Below, in pieces: positions 51,661 to 61,234 of a DNA stretch of 64,000 nucleotides (its first letter is position 1; every line of letters starts with the position of its first letter). Made by a program: the position numbers and the translations under genes. The DNA comes from an uncultured Paraprevotella sp. (GTDB taxonomy: Bacteria > Bacteroidota > Bacteroidia > Bacteroidales > Bacteroidaceae). Under the pieces are notes generated by a model. It was given only the letters and a program-made list of their open reading frames with translations, ran no database searches and was not told where the DNA came from. The DNA is taken from NCBI GenBank assembly GCA_900546665.1, contig URDY01000012.1, positions 1-64,000 of the forward strand. Direction: 5' to 3'.

Positions 51661-52344
51661 ATGAAAGGAAAAACTGTAAGTGTATCCTATATGTTGCTAG
51701 GGATACTGTTCTGTGTTTGCCTGATTTCGGCAAACCTGTTGGCAACAAAACAAATTATGTGGGGACCGTTTAATATTACGGCCGGTGTTATTGTATTTCC
51801 CATTTCTTATATTGTCAATGACTGTATAGCAGAAGTGTGGGGATTCAATAAGGCGAAACTGATTATCTGGGTAGGATTCTTTATGAATTTCCTTTTTGCC
51901 CTTTTCGGTTTTGTGGCCGATCTGATTCCCGGAGCGCCTTATTGGAATAATCAGGAGGGCTTTCATAATCTATTCGGACTGGCTCCCCGGGTCGTATCCG
52001 CTTCTTTTCTGGCTTTCCTTGTAGGATCATTTCTCAATGCCTATATCATGAGCGTAATGAAGGTTGCTTCAAACGGCAAACGGTTTTCATTAAGAGCCAT
52101 TTTGTCGACGATAGTAGGAGAAACGGCGGATTCGTTGATTTTCTTTCCGATCGCTTTAGGCGGTATCGTCCCGTTCGAAAATCTGCTGTTGATGATGTGC
52201 TGGCAGATTCTGTTGAAAACGGCGTATGAAATTATTATTCTTCCTGTGACCATCAAGGTCGTGAATTATGTTAAACGCGTGGAAGGAGTTGATGTTTACG
52301 ACAAGAATATTTCGTATAATGTCTTAAAGGTTTCTGAAGTATGA
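51661..52344 (+). CDS. Queuosine precursor transporter (YhhQ family)
   Basis: 227 residues with about six hydrophobic segments. The N-terminal part ([12 protein letters not shown]... [17 protein letters not shown]) and [15 protein letters not shown] are typical of the YhhQ/Vut_1 family, which imports queuosine precursors such as preQ0/preQ1. It is the first gene of a three-gene queuosine operon; queC overlaps its end by 4 bases. Confidence 0.9.
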   Translation: MKGKTVSVSYMLLGILFCVCLISANLLATKQIMWGPFNITAGVIVFPISYIVNDCIAEVWGFNKAKLIIWVGFFMNFLFALFGFVADLIPGAPYWNNQEGFHNLFGLAPRVVSASFLAFLVGSFLNAYIMSVMKVASNGKRFSLRAILSTIVGETADSLIFFPIALGGIVPFENLLLMMCWQILLKTAYEIIILPVTIKVVNYVKRVEGVDVYDKNISYNVLKVSEV

Positions 52345-53039
52345 CAATGAATAAGGAAACAGCACTGGTCGTGTTCAGTGGAGGCCAGGATTCTACTACC
52401 TGTCTGTTTTGGGCTAAAAAGCATTTCAAGGAAGTGGTGGCACTCAGCTTTATTTACGGACAGAAACACGTCAAGGAGGTGGAATTGGCCAGAAGTATAG
52501 CAGAGAAGGCCAATGTGAAATGGGATTGCATGGATGTGTCTTTTATCGGTTCACTTGGTCGTAATTCGTTGACTGACACTTCAATCGAGATGGATGAGGA
52601 AAAACCGGAAGGTCACTGCCCCAATACATTTGTGCCGGGCCGGAATCTGTTTTTCCTGAGCATAGCGGCTGTCTATGCAAGGGAACGTGGAATCAACCAT
52701 CTGGTGACAGGTGTGTCACAGACCGATTTTAGCGGTTATCCCGATTGCCGGGATGCATTCATCAAAAGTTTGAATGTGACGCTCAATCTCGCGATGGAGG
52801 AGCAGTTTGTGATACATACCCCGCTGATGTGGATAGACAAATGCCAGACTTGGGCTTTGGCTGACGAACTTGGGGTATTGGATCTGATACGCAATGAGAC
52901 AATGACTTGTTATAATGGCATTCAGGGTGACGGATGCGGACATTGTCCGGCATGCACACTCCGGAGAGAAGGACTTGAAAAGTATCTGGCCATGAAACAG
53001 GGACAAGATAATCATATTGACGAAAAAATTTATGAATAA
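52341..53039 (+). CDS. queC: 7-cyano-7-deazaguanine synthase
   Basis: 232 residues from ATG at 52341; ATG at 52347 is an alternative. It converts 7-carboxy-7-deazaguanine to preQ0 with ATP and ammonia. The PP-loop FSGGQDSTT is at the N-terminus and zinc-binding cysteines CGHCPAC near the C-terminus. It overlaps the transporter gene and queF (8 bases). Confidence 0.97.
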   Translation: MTMNKETALVVFSGGQDSTTCLFWAKKHFKEVVALSFIYGQKHVKEVELARSIAEKANVKWDCMDVSFIGSLGRNSLTDTSIEMDEEKPEGHCPNTFVPGRNLFFLSIAAVYARERGINHLVTGVSQTDFSGYPDCRDAFIKSLNVTLNLAMEEQFVIHTPLMWIDKCQTWALADELGVLDLIRNETMTCYNGIQGDGCGHCPACTLRREGLEKYLAMKQGQDNHIDEKIYE

Positions 53040-53499
53040 AGAAAGAGAACAAGAAGGATTGCAGGCCTTGGGACGTAAGACTGAGTATCGTCAGGATTAT
53101 GCACCGGAAGTATTGGAGGCTTTTGAGAACAAGCACCCCGAGAATGATTATTGGGTACGGTTTAATTGTCCGGAATTCACAAGCTTGTGTCCGATCACAG
53201 GCCAGCCGGATTTTGCTGAGATCCGTATCAGCTACATACCTGATCGTAAGATGGTGGAAAGCAAGAGTCTGAAACTTTATCTGTTCAGTTTCCGCAATCA
53301 CGGTGATTTTCATGAAGACTGTGTAAACAAGATCATGAAGGACCTTATACGTCTGATGGATCCTAAGTATATTGAGGTGACCGGATTGTTCACCCCCCGT
53401 GGCGGTATTTCCATTTATCCTTATGCCAATTACGGACGAAAAGGAACACAGTTTGAGAAAATGGCGGAATACCGTATGATGAACCATGATTTGAAATAA
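53032..53499 (+). CDS. queF: NADPH-dependent 7-cyano-7-deazaguanine reductase
   Basis: 155 residues from the ATG at 53032, which overlaps the queC stop; TTG at 53017 is less likely. It reduces preQ0 to preQ1 in the queuosine pathway. The nucleophile is C53 in [13 protein letters not shown] and D60 follows; the length is that of the short, single-domain (type I) form. It is the last gene of the operon. Confidence 0.95.
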   Translation: MNKEREQEGLQALGRKTEYRQDYAPEVLEAFENKHPENDYWVRFNCPEFTSLCPITGQPDFAEIRISYIPDRKMVESKSLKLYLFSFRNHGDFHEDCVNKIMKDLIRLMDPKYIEVTGLFTPRGGISIYPYANYGRKGTQFEKMAEYRMMNHDLK

Positions 53500-53522
53500 G
53501 GATTGCAGCTTATAAAGAAACA

Positions 53523-53586
53523 TGATCCGCAACTGATTAAGTGTGAAGATTGAATTCAGACTTGACAGTTGCGGATCAATTTTTTT
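53523..53586. terminator. Bidirectional terminator between queF and dnaX
   Basis: TGATCCGCAACTG (53523-53535) pairs perfectly with CAGTTGCGGATCA (53566-53578), a 13-bp stem, with a T-run at 53580-53586. It serves queF on the plus strand and the dnaX end on the minus strand. Confidence 0.8.
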
Positions 53587-55372
53587 ATGTCAGTTCTAGA
53601 CCAAATGTTTCCTTGAGTTTGAGCAAGGCCGGGTTCTTTTTGCTCATGGCCTGGAATTGTTCTGGCTTGCTGTATATCCGATGTGTTTCATTGGGTGCGG
53701 CGATACGCACGGACATCTGGATTTTCCGGTTATGAAGTTGCTTTTGCATGTGCGCCACGATACGCGGTGCAATCTGCATCATATAGACTTTGACCTGTTC
53801 ATTGTCGACCACCACTTCGAAATGTTCATCCTTGATCACTTTGGGCTGCATGATTTTCATCCGTTGAGCCATGGCGGTTTCCTCCTTGGGCAGCAGATTG
53901 GCAAATTCGTGCCAATAAAAGCTGATGTCTTTTTCCGTAACAAGATAGTCTTCTTCTATTGGTTCGGACAGGCGGTCTGTAGAAGGTGTACCCGAAGTCG
54001 GTACGTTGTTGGCCGATGCGGTTTCCGTATTGTTGTTTAACCGACGTATGGATGGACCGAATGTGCTGACCTTCAGTTTGGGAATGGTCTTTTCCTGCGT
54101 GTTCTGTGGCAATGGGGAATGATGAGCCTTGACTGGCTGATTGTCAGTAGTAGCCTGCCCGCTAACAGCGGATGGAGCCGACGGTTGTGTGCCGGTCTGG
54201 TTTTCAGATCCGGCAGTCTGATTGAATAACGGTTTAAGAACTTTGGCGGGCCGAAGCCCCGAGCTTTCTCCATCATCCTCCAAAGTCAGTTGTGCCAGCT
54301 GGATCAGTGTCAGTTCAATGCAGAGCCTTTTGTTTTGGCTGGCCTGAAAGTTCAAGTCGCAGTCGCTGCACAGTTTGATGGCCTGATAAAGGAATCTTGG
54401 ACTGCAGCGTTGGGCCTGTTCCTGGTAGCGGGCTCTGATACCATCGCTGACTTCCAGTAAAGGCAGTGTGACGGCGTCTTTGCTGACCAGCAGATTACGC
54501 AGGTGTGAAGCCAGTCCGGAAATGAATGGTCTGGCTGCGAATCCCTTTTCTGTGATTTCATTAAAGATAAGCAGGCATTGCGGCACTTCGTTCTTCAGAA
54601 AATGATCCGTCAGTTTGAAATAGTATTCATAATCCAGTACGTTCAGGTTTTCTATGATTTTCTGATAAGTCAGATTGCCGTCTGCGTAATTGGCTGCCTG
54701 GTCGAAGATGGAAAGAGCGTCGCGCATTCCGCCGTCGGCTTTCTGTGCAATGATGTTCAGTGCTTCGGGTTCGTAGGTGTAACCTTCTTTCTCAGCTACA
54801 TATTGCAGGTGGTTGACAATGGTCTGCACGCTCATCCGGTTGAAGTCGTATACCTGGCAGCGGCTCAGAATTGTAGGAAGAATCTTGTTTTTCTCTGTTG
54901 TGGCCAGAATGAAGATGACGTATGAAGGCGGTTCCTCAAGTGTTTTGAGGAATGCGTTGAATGCGGCTGATGACAGCATGTGTACCTCATCAATGATGAA
55001 GACCTTGTACTTGCCGATTTGCGGTGGTATGCGCACCTTTTCTATGAGAGCACGTATTTCTTCTATCGAATTGTTTGAGGCCGCATCCAGTTCATGGATG
55101 TTCATGGAACGTTGTTCGTTGAAGGCCTTGCACGATTCGCATTCGTTGCAGGCTTCACCATTGTCTAGAGGATGAAGGCAATTGATGGTTTTGGCAAAGA
55201 TACGTGCACACGTGGTTTTTCCTACTCCGCGCGGACCGCAGAACAGGTAGGCATGAGCAAGCTTGCCGGTTGCAATGGCTTTTTTCAATGTAGTTGTAAG
55301 CGCTTCCTGCCCTACAACGGCATCAAAGGCTGATGGCCGGTATTTTCGTGCTGAAACAATATATTGCTCCAT
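53585..55372 (-). CDS. dnaX: DNA polymerase III subunit gamma/tau
   Basis: 595 residues. It is the clamp-loader ATPase. Walker A GPRGVGKTTCAR, zinc-binding cysteines (CLHPLDNGEACNECESC), Walker B FIIDEVHML and the SRC motif (LSRCQVYDF) are present, followed by a Ser/Thr/Pro/Gln-rich linker (~390-470) and a C-terminal tau-like domain. A -7 box TAAATTTG is on the minus strand at 55412-55405. Confidence 0.97.
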   Translation of the reverse strand: MEQYIVSARKYRPSAFDAVVGQEALTTTLKKAIATGKLAHAYLFCGPRGVGKTTCARIFAKTINCLHPLDNGEACNECESCKAFNEQRSMNIHELDAASNNSIEEIRALIEKVRIPPQIGKYKVFIIDEVHMLSSAAFNAFLKTLEEPPSYVIFILATTEKNKILPTILSRCQVYDFNRMSVQTIVNHLQYVAEKEGYTYEPEALNIIAQKADGGMRDALSIFDQAANYADGNLTYQKIIENLNVLDYEYYFKLTDHFLKNEVPQCLLIFNEITEKGFAARPFISGLASHLRNLLVSKDAVTLPLLEVSDGIRARYQEQAQRCSPRFLYQAIKLCSDCDLNFQASQNKRLCIELTLIQLAQLTLEDDGESSGLRPAKVLKPLFNQTAGSENQTGTQPSAPSAVSGQATTDNQPVKAHHSPLPQNTQEKTIPKLKVSTFGPSIRRLNNNTETASANNVPTSGTPSTDRLSEPIEEDYLVTEKDISFYWHEFANLLPKEETAMAQRMKIMQPKVIKDEHFEVVVDNEQVKVYMMQIAPRIVAHMQKQLHNRKIQMSVRIAAPNETHRIYSKPEQFQAMSKKNPALLKLKETFGLELT

Positions 55373-55484
55373 ATTGAGAGATGAGATTTAATATTCCTGA
55401 AATGCAAATTTAGTAAAAAATATGCTGTCATTCTCTTTTTTAGTATAATTTGTCGTATCTTTGCCGGAAGAAACACACGAAATC

Positions 55485-55805
55485 ATGGGTAAACTTTCAA
55501 CCGTTTGGAACTATATCCGTAAGCATAAATATGGAATAGTGATTATCTTTTTTGTTTTGCTGATGGGTTTTCTGGATGAGAACAGTCTGTGGGAGCGTTA
55601 TCAGCATAGAGTGGAATTAAACAGTCTCAGGGCCAGCATCAGGAAATACAAGGAAATGTATGAACATGATACCAAATATCTGGAAGAGATGCATACAAAT
55701 CCGAAGATCATGACGAAGATAGCGCGAGAGCGTTATTATATGAAGACTGATGATGAAGATATTTTTATATTTGAAGAAGGAAACAATGAAGAAGAAGCAG
55801 AATAG
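55485..55805 (+). CDS. FtsB/DivIC-like septum formation protein
   Basis: 106 residues from the ATG at 55485. A short cytoplasmic basic N-terminus, one membrane helix (YGIVIIFFVLLMGFLDE) and a coiled-coil (WERYQHRVELNSLRASIRKYKEMY) followed by ARERYYMK, the hallmark of the septum formation initiator family. It links division proteins at the septum. A -7 box TATCTTTG is at 55456-55463. The next gene overlaps it by 20 bases. Confidence 0.88.
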   Translation: MGKLSTVWNYIRKHKYGIVIIFFVLLMGFLDENSLWERYQHRVELNSLRASIRKYKEMYEHDTKYLEEMHTNPKIMTKIARERYYMKTDDEDIFIFEEGNNEEEAE

Positions 55806-56187
55806 TTCATTGAATAACTGGATCCTGATGACAGGAGCCGTATTGTTGCTTTTGGGTGCCGTTATGTTTCCTTTAAAGCCTGAGCCCGGCTTTTACGTCT
55901 ATACTGTGGGGGCTTGTGCATTTTCGTTTATGCAGTTTGCCGACCAGTATGAAGGCCATAACCTGATTGTCCGCAGATTGCGTGTACAGCAGGTTATCGG
56001 AGGATTATGTCTTCTGGTGACAGCTGCGCTGATGGCCATGCAGACTTTTCAGTTCGGGTTTGCACGGCGTAACGAATGGCTGGTTGCTCTGACCATAGCC
56101 TGTGTGTTGGAATTGTATACCGCGTTCCGGATTCCGTCAGAATTGGATAAGGAAAAGAACAAGTCCGGTCATAGTTTAAAAAGCTAG
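55786..56187 (+). CDS. Small integral membrane protein of unknown function
   Basis: 133 residues from the ATG at 55786; an earlier in-frame ATG at 55750 lies inside the upstream gene. Four hydrophobic segments are visible (WILMTGAVLLLLGAVMF, FYVYTVGACAFSFM, VIGGLCLLVTAALMAM, WLVALTIACVLELYTAF). It overlaps the FtsB-like gene by 20 bases, so it is probably cotranslated with it, but no family is recognised. Confidence 0.75.
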   Translation: MKKKQNSSLNNWILMTGAVLLLLGAVMFPLKPEPGFYVYTVGACAFSFMQFADQYEGHNLIVRRLRVQQVIGGLCLLVTAALMAMQTFQFGFARRNEWLVALTIACVLELYTAFRIPSELDKEKNKSGHSLKS

Positions 56188-56274
56188 AATTCTGACTTAA
56201 ATAGTGATAAATCATTTTACCTGATAAAGAGAAGTTCCTATCTTTGCATTACGAAACCAGTAAGTAAGAACTAA

Positions 56275-57003
56275 ATGAGAAAATTGTGTTACGCCCTGTT
56301 GTCCTTTTTGATCTTAGTATCATGCAGCACCCAGTATTATGTGGAAGGAAAATCAACTGTACAGAGTATGGACGGCAAGAAACTTTATCTTAAAGTATAT
56401 GCAGATGGCGATCTGAAGGATATTGATTCATGTGAAGTGATTCATGGCATGTTCCAGTTTACCGGTCAGTTGGATTCAGCTGTAATGGTCAATCTGTTTA
56501 TGGATGATGAAGGACTGATGCCTTTGGTGCTTGAGGAAAATGAGATTCAAGTCCATATAGACAAGGCCCAGCAGTACGTAACAGGAAGTCCGTTGAACGA
56601 TACGTTATATAACTTCATACGTGAAAAAAGCCGGCTTGACAATCTGATGGCAGAACTTCCGCATAAGGAAAGCCGGATGATCATGGATGGCGTTTCGGAA
56701 GATGTCATTATGTTGCGTCTGAATGATGAAGCGCAAAGACTGGCAGCAGAGCAGGACCGGTTGATAACCCGGTTTATTACTTCTAATTTTGACAATGTGT
56801 TGGGAAGCGGGGTTTTCATGATTCTTACGAGTGGTTATCCGTATCCGATACTGACGCCTCAGATTGAAGAGATTATGTCGAAAGCAACGCCTTATTTCAA
56901 GAATAACGCTTACGTACAGCGCTATATGCAGGCTGCGCATGAGAATATGCAGCAGATGGGGTTTGGGACGGATTCTCTTCAGGCAGACAGTGTCTTGAAA
57001 TAA
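56275..57003 (+). CDS. DUF4369 domain lipoprotein
   Basis: 242 residues. The N-terminus MRKLCYALLSFLILVSC is a lipoprotein signal with C17 lipidated. The segment YVEGKSTVQSMDGKKLYLKVYADGDLKDIDSCEVIHGMFQFTG (in the first ~90 residues) is characteristic of DUF4369, found at the N-terminus of many Bacteroidetes thioredoxin-like lipoproteins; here no thioredoxin domain follows, only a helical region. A -7 box TATCTTTG is at 56239-56246. cysK starts 24 bases later. Confidence 0.82.
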   Translation: MRKLCYALLSFLILVSCSTQYYVEGKSTVQSMDGKKLYLKVYADGDLKDIDSCEVIHGMFQFTGQLDSAVMVNLFMDDEGLMPLVLEENEIQVHIDKAQQYVTGSPLNDTLYNFIREKSRLDNLMAELPHKESRMIMDGVSEDVIMLRLNDEAQRLAAEQDRLITRFITSNFDNVLGSGVFMILTSGYPYPILTPQIEEIMSKATPYFKNNAYVQRYMQAAHENMQQMGFGTDSLQADSVLK

Positions 57004-57027
57004 ATTATAAACTAAACGGAAAAACAA

Positions 57028-57975
57028 ATGGCAAAGATATATACACAACTGACTGATCTGATCGGTCATACTCCGATGTTGGAACTTACACATCTGGAGA
57101 ATGAATATAACCTGAAAGCCAGGCTGGTAGCCAAACTGGAATTCTTTAATCCGGGAGGCAGTGTAAAGGACCGGGCAGCCTTGTCGATGATAGAAGATGC
57201 TGAGAAACGGGGCGTTTTGAAAGAAGGCGCGGTCATTATCGAACCGACCAGCGGAAATACGGGAGTTGGTCTGGCTTGGGTAGGGAAGATCAAAGGATAC
57301 CGCACGATTCTGACGATGCCCGAAACCATGAGCAAGGAAAGGCAGATGTTGCTGAAAGCGTTGGGAGCGGAGCTAGTATTGACTCCTGGAACGGAAGGTA
57401 TGTCCGGAGCTATCAGAAAAGCTGAAAGTCTGCGAGATGAAATCCCGGGAGCTGTTATTCTTCAGCAATTTGAGAATCCGGCAAATCCTCAGGCGCATGT
57501 GGAGACTACGGCAGAAGAGATTTGGGAAGATTCGGAAGGTCAGGTTGATGTGTTTGTGGCCGGAGTGGGAACCGGAGGCACGGTGTCCGGTACAGGCAAA
57601 GGCCTGAAAGGGCATAAGCCGGAAATAGAAATCGTAGGTGTTGAGCCTGCTTCTTCGGCCGTTTTGTCAGGTCAAAAGGCTGGAATGCATAAAATACAAG
57701 GTATCGGAGCCGGATTCGTTCCCGGTAATTATGATGCGGGAGTAGTAGACCGGATTATTCCGGTGGCAGATGATGACGCCTTGCGTATGGGACGGATGCT
57801 GTCGCAAAAAGAAGGTTTACTGGTCGGTATCTCTTCCGGAGCAGCTGCTTATGCCGCATTTGAACTGGCCAGGCAGGATGAATATGCAGGAAAGACCATT
57901 GTCGTGTTGTTGCCTGATACGGGAGAACGTTATCTTTCAACACTTCTGTATGCGTTTGATGATTATCCGCTTTGA
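57028..57975 (+). CDS. cysK: Cysteine synthase A
   Basis: 315 residues. A pyridoxal-phosphate enzyme making cysteine from O-acetylserine and sulfide. The Schiff-base lysine is K47 in GGSVKDRA; the TSGNTG loop and the glycine-rich GTGGTVSGTGKG phosphate loop follow. It may be cotranscribed with the DUF4369 gene 24 bases upstream. A hairpin follows at 58028. Confidence 0.97.
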   Translation: MAKIYTQLTDLIGHTPMLELTHLENEYNLKARLVAKLEFFNPGGSVKDRAALSMIEDAEKRGVLKEGAVIIEPTSGNTGVGLAWVGKIKGYRTILTMPETMSKERQMLLKALGAELVLTPGTEGMSGAIRKAESLRDEIPGAVILQQFENPANPQAHVETTAEEIWEDSEGQVDVFVAGVGTGGTVSGTGKGLKGHKPEIEIVGVEPASSAVLSGQKAGMHKIQGIGAGFVPGNYDAGVVDRIIPVADDDALRMGRMLSQKEGLLVGISSGAAAYAAFELARQDEYAGKTIVVLLPDTGERYLSTLLYAFDDYPL

Positions 57976-58027
57976 AAACCGGTTTACTGAAAGATGGTCA
58001 TATTCAGACGTTGATAATATGAAAGCC

Positions 58028-58062
58028 ATTAAGGGATTTCTCTCATCGGGGAATCCCTTAAT
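58028..58062. terminator. Hairpin between cysK and the convergent nucleoid-protein gene
   Basis: ATTAAGGGATT (58028-58038) pairs perfectly with AATCCCTTAAT (58052-58062). The T-run is weak (ATTATTTG), so termination may be moderate. It lies in the gap between two convergent genes. Confidence 0.65.
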
Positions 58063-58085
58063 TATTTGCGGTAAAATTCCGGTTC

Positions 58086-59120
58086 TTATTTTTCCTTTTT
58101 GAAAAAAAGCTTGTAATAATACATTCCTCTTTTCTCGTCATATCCTCTTTCTATGAATTCCTCTCCGCCATGTATGGCGATGTCGAAATGCCGGTCCAGC
58201 TTGATGGTCGTCATTTTTCCCGTTCCTTTATGGCGTAAGGCAAGAGGGTCTGTATGGAAAGTGTCATCTATGCTGATGTCTTTGGTTTCTTCATAATTCT
58301 TTTTATAACGTTTGAACTTGTCTACGAGTTCGGGAGTCTTGAATACGTCTTCTGCAAATTGTTCTACGGAAACTGAATCTTCCTGAAGTGCTTTCATGCT
58401 CTTGTTGATCATGATGGCTTTATCCAGTTTGTCGTGTTCTTGTGGAAGTTCCGTAATGAAATCCTTGCACATGGAGAACAGATCGTGTGTCTGGCTGAAT
58501 TCGTTCTTATGTGGGCGGATCTTCAGGAAATCGTCCGTCCAGTATTTGGCGTCAGCTCCTTTGTTGGTATTGTCGACAACTGCTACCAGGTATCCTTCTT
58601 CATATTCGGTATTGAATATCAGACAGCCTTTGTCGAGTTTGTTGGTATTGATGCCTTGTTCGCTTTCTATTTCCAGACTTTCTCCTTTCCGGTACACTTT
58701 AAGATATGTTTCTTTGTTTTCAGACTTGAACAGCCCTACCGCATCATAGCTTTTTCCGTTGACGATACAGTCCCTGAAATAAACCACATAGAATTCGCCG
58801 TTTTTTATTTTAGGATGTGTACTTTGAGCATAGAGGTGTTTGGCTATATTGACAGATTGTTCGTAGAAATGTTCCGGATTCCTGAAAATATCCGAAACGT
58901 AATTGTATACCTCATTGAATGTAAGTTCATTGGTATGGGTAAAGCGGTAGAAGCCCTCGTTTTTGTTAAATGGGGGAATGAAATATTTGATCAGCAGGTC
59001 TGATAACTGTTCGTGGATATGAAGTTCGGATTTCGAGAGATACAGTTTTTCGTTATAGAATTTGTTTCCGACCTGATGTGTGATGATTTTGACTATGGAA
59101 TCTTTGCCCGTATGGATCAT
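58086..59120 (-). CDS. Nucleoid-associated protein (NdpA/YejK-like)
   Basis: 344 residues. The overall pattern (VYFRDCIVNGKSYDAVGLFKSENKETYLKV, ELHIHEQL... NFKHYKKNYEE) matches the 37-kDa nucleoid-associated protein family (NdpA), which binds DNA. No signal peptide. A -7 box TAACTTTG is on the minus strand at 59177-59170. It is a single-gene transcript. The exact role in this organism is unknown. Confidence 0.8.
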   Translation of the reverse strand: MIHTGKDSIVKIITHQVGNKFYNEKLYLSKSELHIHEQLSDLLIKYFIPPFNKNEGFYRFTHTNELTFNEVYNYVSDIFRNPEHFYEQSVNIAKHLYAQSTHPKIKNGEFYVVYFRDCIVNGKSYDAVGLFKSENKETYLKVYRKGESLEIESEQGINTNKLDKGCLIFNTEYEEGYLVAVVDNTNKGADAKYWTDDFLKIRPHKNEFSQTHDLFSMCKDFITELPQEHDKLDKAIMINKSMKALQEDSVSVEQFAEDVFKTPELVDKFKRYKKNYEETKDISIDDTFHTDPLALRHKGTGKMTTIKLDRHFDIAIHGGEEFIERGYDEKRGMYYYKLFFKKEK

Positions 59121-59369
59121 GGTGCAGATATATGGATTGATTTTATTCTTGCTTATAGGTTTCCCAATGCAAAGTTACGTATTTTTTTCCGACAAGTGAC
59201 CTTGCACTGTCTGATTCGGATAATGAAAAAAGGTATTTTCGATGGACTTTTCTGAATGTGCCGGTAATGCTGACACTTATGGCGGAAGGAAGATTTAATG
59301 TGGTTATTCAGAATACTGATCGCAATTTTTATGTTATCTTTGCATGGATTATCGTATTAAGTGTTTTTT

Positions 59370-60359
59370 ATGTATAGAATTAATTGTTTGAGGAAGGTTC
59401 TGCTGGGGTGCCTGATGATGGCAGGATTGGCTGTGCGGGCAGCTTCATCTGAAGAGAAAATGTGTGCGGATACCTTGAAGTTCCATTATGCTACACGTAC
59501 TGAAGCCCAGGCTCTATGGGGAGTGGAAGACGCGTATATGCGTCATCTCAGTCCTTTTGATATTGAGGTAAGAACCGGAAAGGCTGATGCCGGAAAAGCT
59601 GCATTGAAGCAGATCGCCCTTGAGGGATTCCGTGACTGGACCGTGGCTGAAAAACAGCGTATGGACAGGCTGATGATGAAACTGAATGCCAGAATACGCG
59701 AAGAAAACTACATTTTGCCGTTGCCGGATTCCGTTGTTATTGTGAAGTCGGACATGAAAGAAGAAGGTGGGGCTGGCGGCTATACGCGTAGCAAATGGAT
59801 AGCCCTGCATACCGGTATGCCGTCTCAGGCTTCGGATGAGAAACTGATGGCGGTAATGTTGCATGAGCTTTTTCATGTGTTGACCCGCAATAATCTGGAT
59901 TTTAAAAGGAATATGTATGCAACGATCGGGTTTACGGTTGAGAACGAGGAACTGGATTTTCCGGAGGATCTGAGACCAGTGCATGTGACCAACCCAGATG
60001 TAGACCGTTTTGACAGTTATGCTACGTTTAAGGTTGATGGCAAGGATCAGCGTTGCGCCATGGTGATTTATGCTGCGCGTCCTTATGCGGGTGGTTCGCT
60101 TTTTGATTATCTGAAGATAGGTTTTGTGGCATTGGATGGAGACCTGAAACCCATGTCAGAGGACGGATGTACGGTGATATATCCAATGGAGCGCATTGAA
60201 AATTTTCAGGAGAAGGTCGGTGAAAACACGGATTATGTGATTAATCCTGAAGAAATCCTTGCTGAAAATTTTGTTTTTGCCTTTTTGAACCAAACTGATC
60301 TGAAGACACCGGACTTGCGTGAGCGGATCAGAAATGTCATAAAATCAAAGAAAAACTGA
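59370..60359 (+). CDS. Secreted putative zinc metallopeptidase
   Basis: 329 residues from ATG at 59370 (a GTG at 59361 is possible). A signal peptide ends near VRAASS. The motif MLHELFHVLTR (HExxH) at about residues 167-178 is a zincin active site, and a downstream glutamate cluster (NEELDFPEDL) could supply the third ligand. The family is not recognised. A -7 box TATCTTTG is at 59335-59342. The next gene starts 5 bases downstream. Confidence 0.7.
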   Translation: MYRINCLRKVLLGCLMMAGLAVRAASSEEKMCADTLKFHYATRTEAQALWGVEDAYMRHLSPFDIEVRTGKADAGKAALKQIALEGFRDWTVAEKQRMDRLMMKLNARIREENYILPLPDSVVIVKSDMKEEGGAGGYTRSKWIALHTGMPSQASDEKLMAVMLHELFHVLTRNNLDFKRNMYATIGFTVENEELDFPEDLRPVHVTNPDVDRFDSYATFKVDGKDQRCAMVIYAARPYAGGSLFDYLKIGFVALDGDLKPMSEDGCTVIYPMERIENFQEKVGENTDYVINPEEILAENFVFAFLNQTDLKTPDLRERIRNVIKSKKN

Positions 60360-60364
60360 TTATT

Positions 60365-60748
60365 ATGAAATTAAACAAAGTACATCATATTGCCATAATC
60401 TGTTCTGATTATAATCGTTCGTTGTCTTTTTACCGTAGTCTGGGATTTGAAGTCCTTCACGAATATTACAGGGCAGAACGACAATCTTATAAAACAGACC
60501 TGGCGCTAAACGGAGACTATCTGATCGAGTTGTTCTCTTTTCCTGATCCACCGGAACGTTTGTCATATCCCGAGGCCAGGGGACTCCGTCATCTGGCTTT
60601 TGAGACAGATGATCTTGATGAAGCGGTGGCAGAGCTGGACGGGCTGGGATATTCTCATGAAAATGTGCGGAAAGATGAATATACCGGTAAACGTTTTGTC
60701 TTCTTTAATGATCCGGACGGATTGCCTATTGAACTTTATGAACGCTAA
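60365..60748 (+). CDS. VOC-family metalloenzyme (glyoxalase I-like, YaeR type)
   Basis: 127 residues. The pattern KVHHIAIICSDYNRSLSFY... LIELFSFPDPP... GLRHLAFETDDLDEAV... FFNDPDGLPIELYE carries the metal-ligand histidines and glutamates of the VOC fold. It is close to E. coli YaeR, whose substrate is uncertain. It lies 5 bases after the putative metallopeptidase gene, so the two may be cotranscribed. Confidence 0.88.
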   Translation: MKLNKVHHIAIICSDYNRSLSFYRSLGFEVLHEYYRAERQSYKTDLALNGDYLIELFSFPDPPERLSYPEARGLRHLAFETDDLDEAVAELDGLGYSHENVRKDEYTGKRFVFFNDPDGLPIELYER

Positions 60749-60798
60749 TGTCAGTAAGATGCCAGTGCATTTTCTGATATGAAAAATAGACGGAAAAA

Positions 60799-60844
60799 CA
60801 AGTCCCAGTTCCTTGATTGAGGTTCCGGGACTTGAAGGAAATAA
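60799..60844 (-). terminator. Terminator of the rhamnose operon
   Basis: CAAGTCCC (60799-60806) pairs with GGGACTTG (60837-60844) with more imperfect pairing inside, and an A-run at 60794-60798 gives a T-run on the minus strand. It lies past rhaM. Confidence 0.75.
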
Positions 60845-60894
60845 GTCATTACCGACTTATATCTGGAAATTTAGATTGTGGTACTGGTAAATAA

Positions 60895-61209
60895 TCAGTC
60901 CAAATGAAAGACTTCTTTCAAAGGAACGGTTACCGGTGAATTGTCAGGATTGACTTCCATAATGTCAGCCATATAATCCCACCACTTTTTGGTTATTTCA
61001 TCCGCTCCCATATCCTGTGATGAAGTTTCCCCTTCTATTTTCTGTATGCCGAAGAGGATGTTAGTATCTTTGTCCCAATAGATAGAATAGTCCGAAACTC
61101 CGGCTTCGGAAATTTGTTTTTTCAGTTCAGGCCAAAGCGCTGCATGCCGGCGTTCATATTCCTCTTCATATCCTGGCTTGAGATACATTTTAAATGCAAA
61201 TCTTTTCAT
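60895..61209 (-). CDS. rhaM: L-rhamnose mutarotase
   Basis: 104 residues. The family pattern is MKRFAFKMYLKPGYEEEYERRHAALWPEL (with catalytic-site His in RRHAALWPEL) and the ending WWDYMADIMEVNPDNSP. It interconverts alpha- and beta-L-rhamnose. It is the last gene of the rhamnose operon, 25 bases after rhaD. Confidence 0.95.
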   Translation of the reverse strand: MKRFAFKMYLKPGYEEEYERRHAALWPELKKQISEAGVSDYSIYWDKDTNILFGIQKIEGETSSQDMGADEITKKWWDYMADIMEVNPDNSPVTVPLKEVFHLD

Positions 61210-61234
61210 GTCTTTTCTGTATTAGGGTTTGTTG

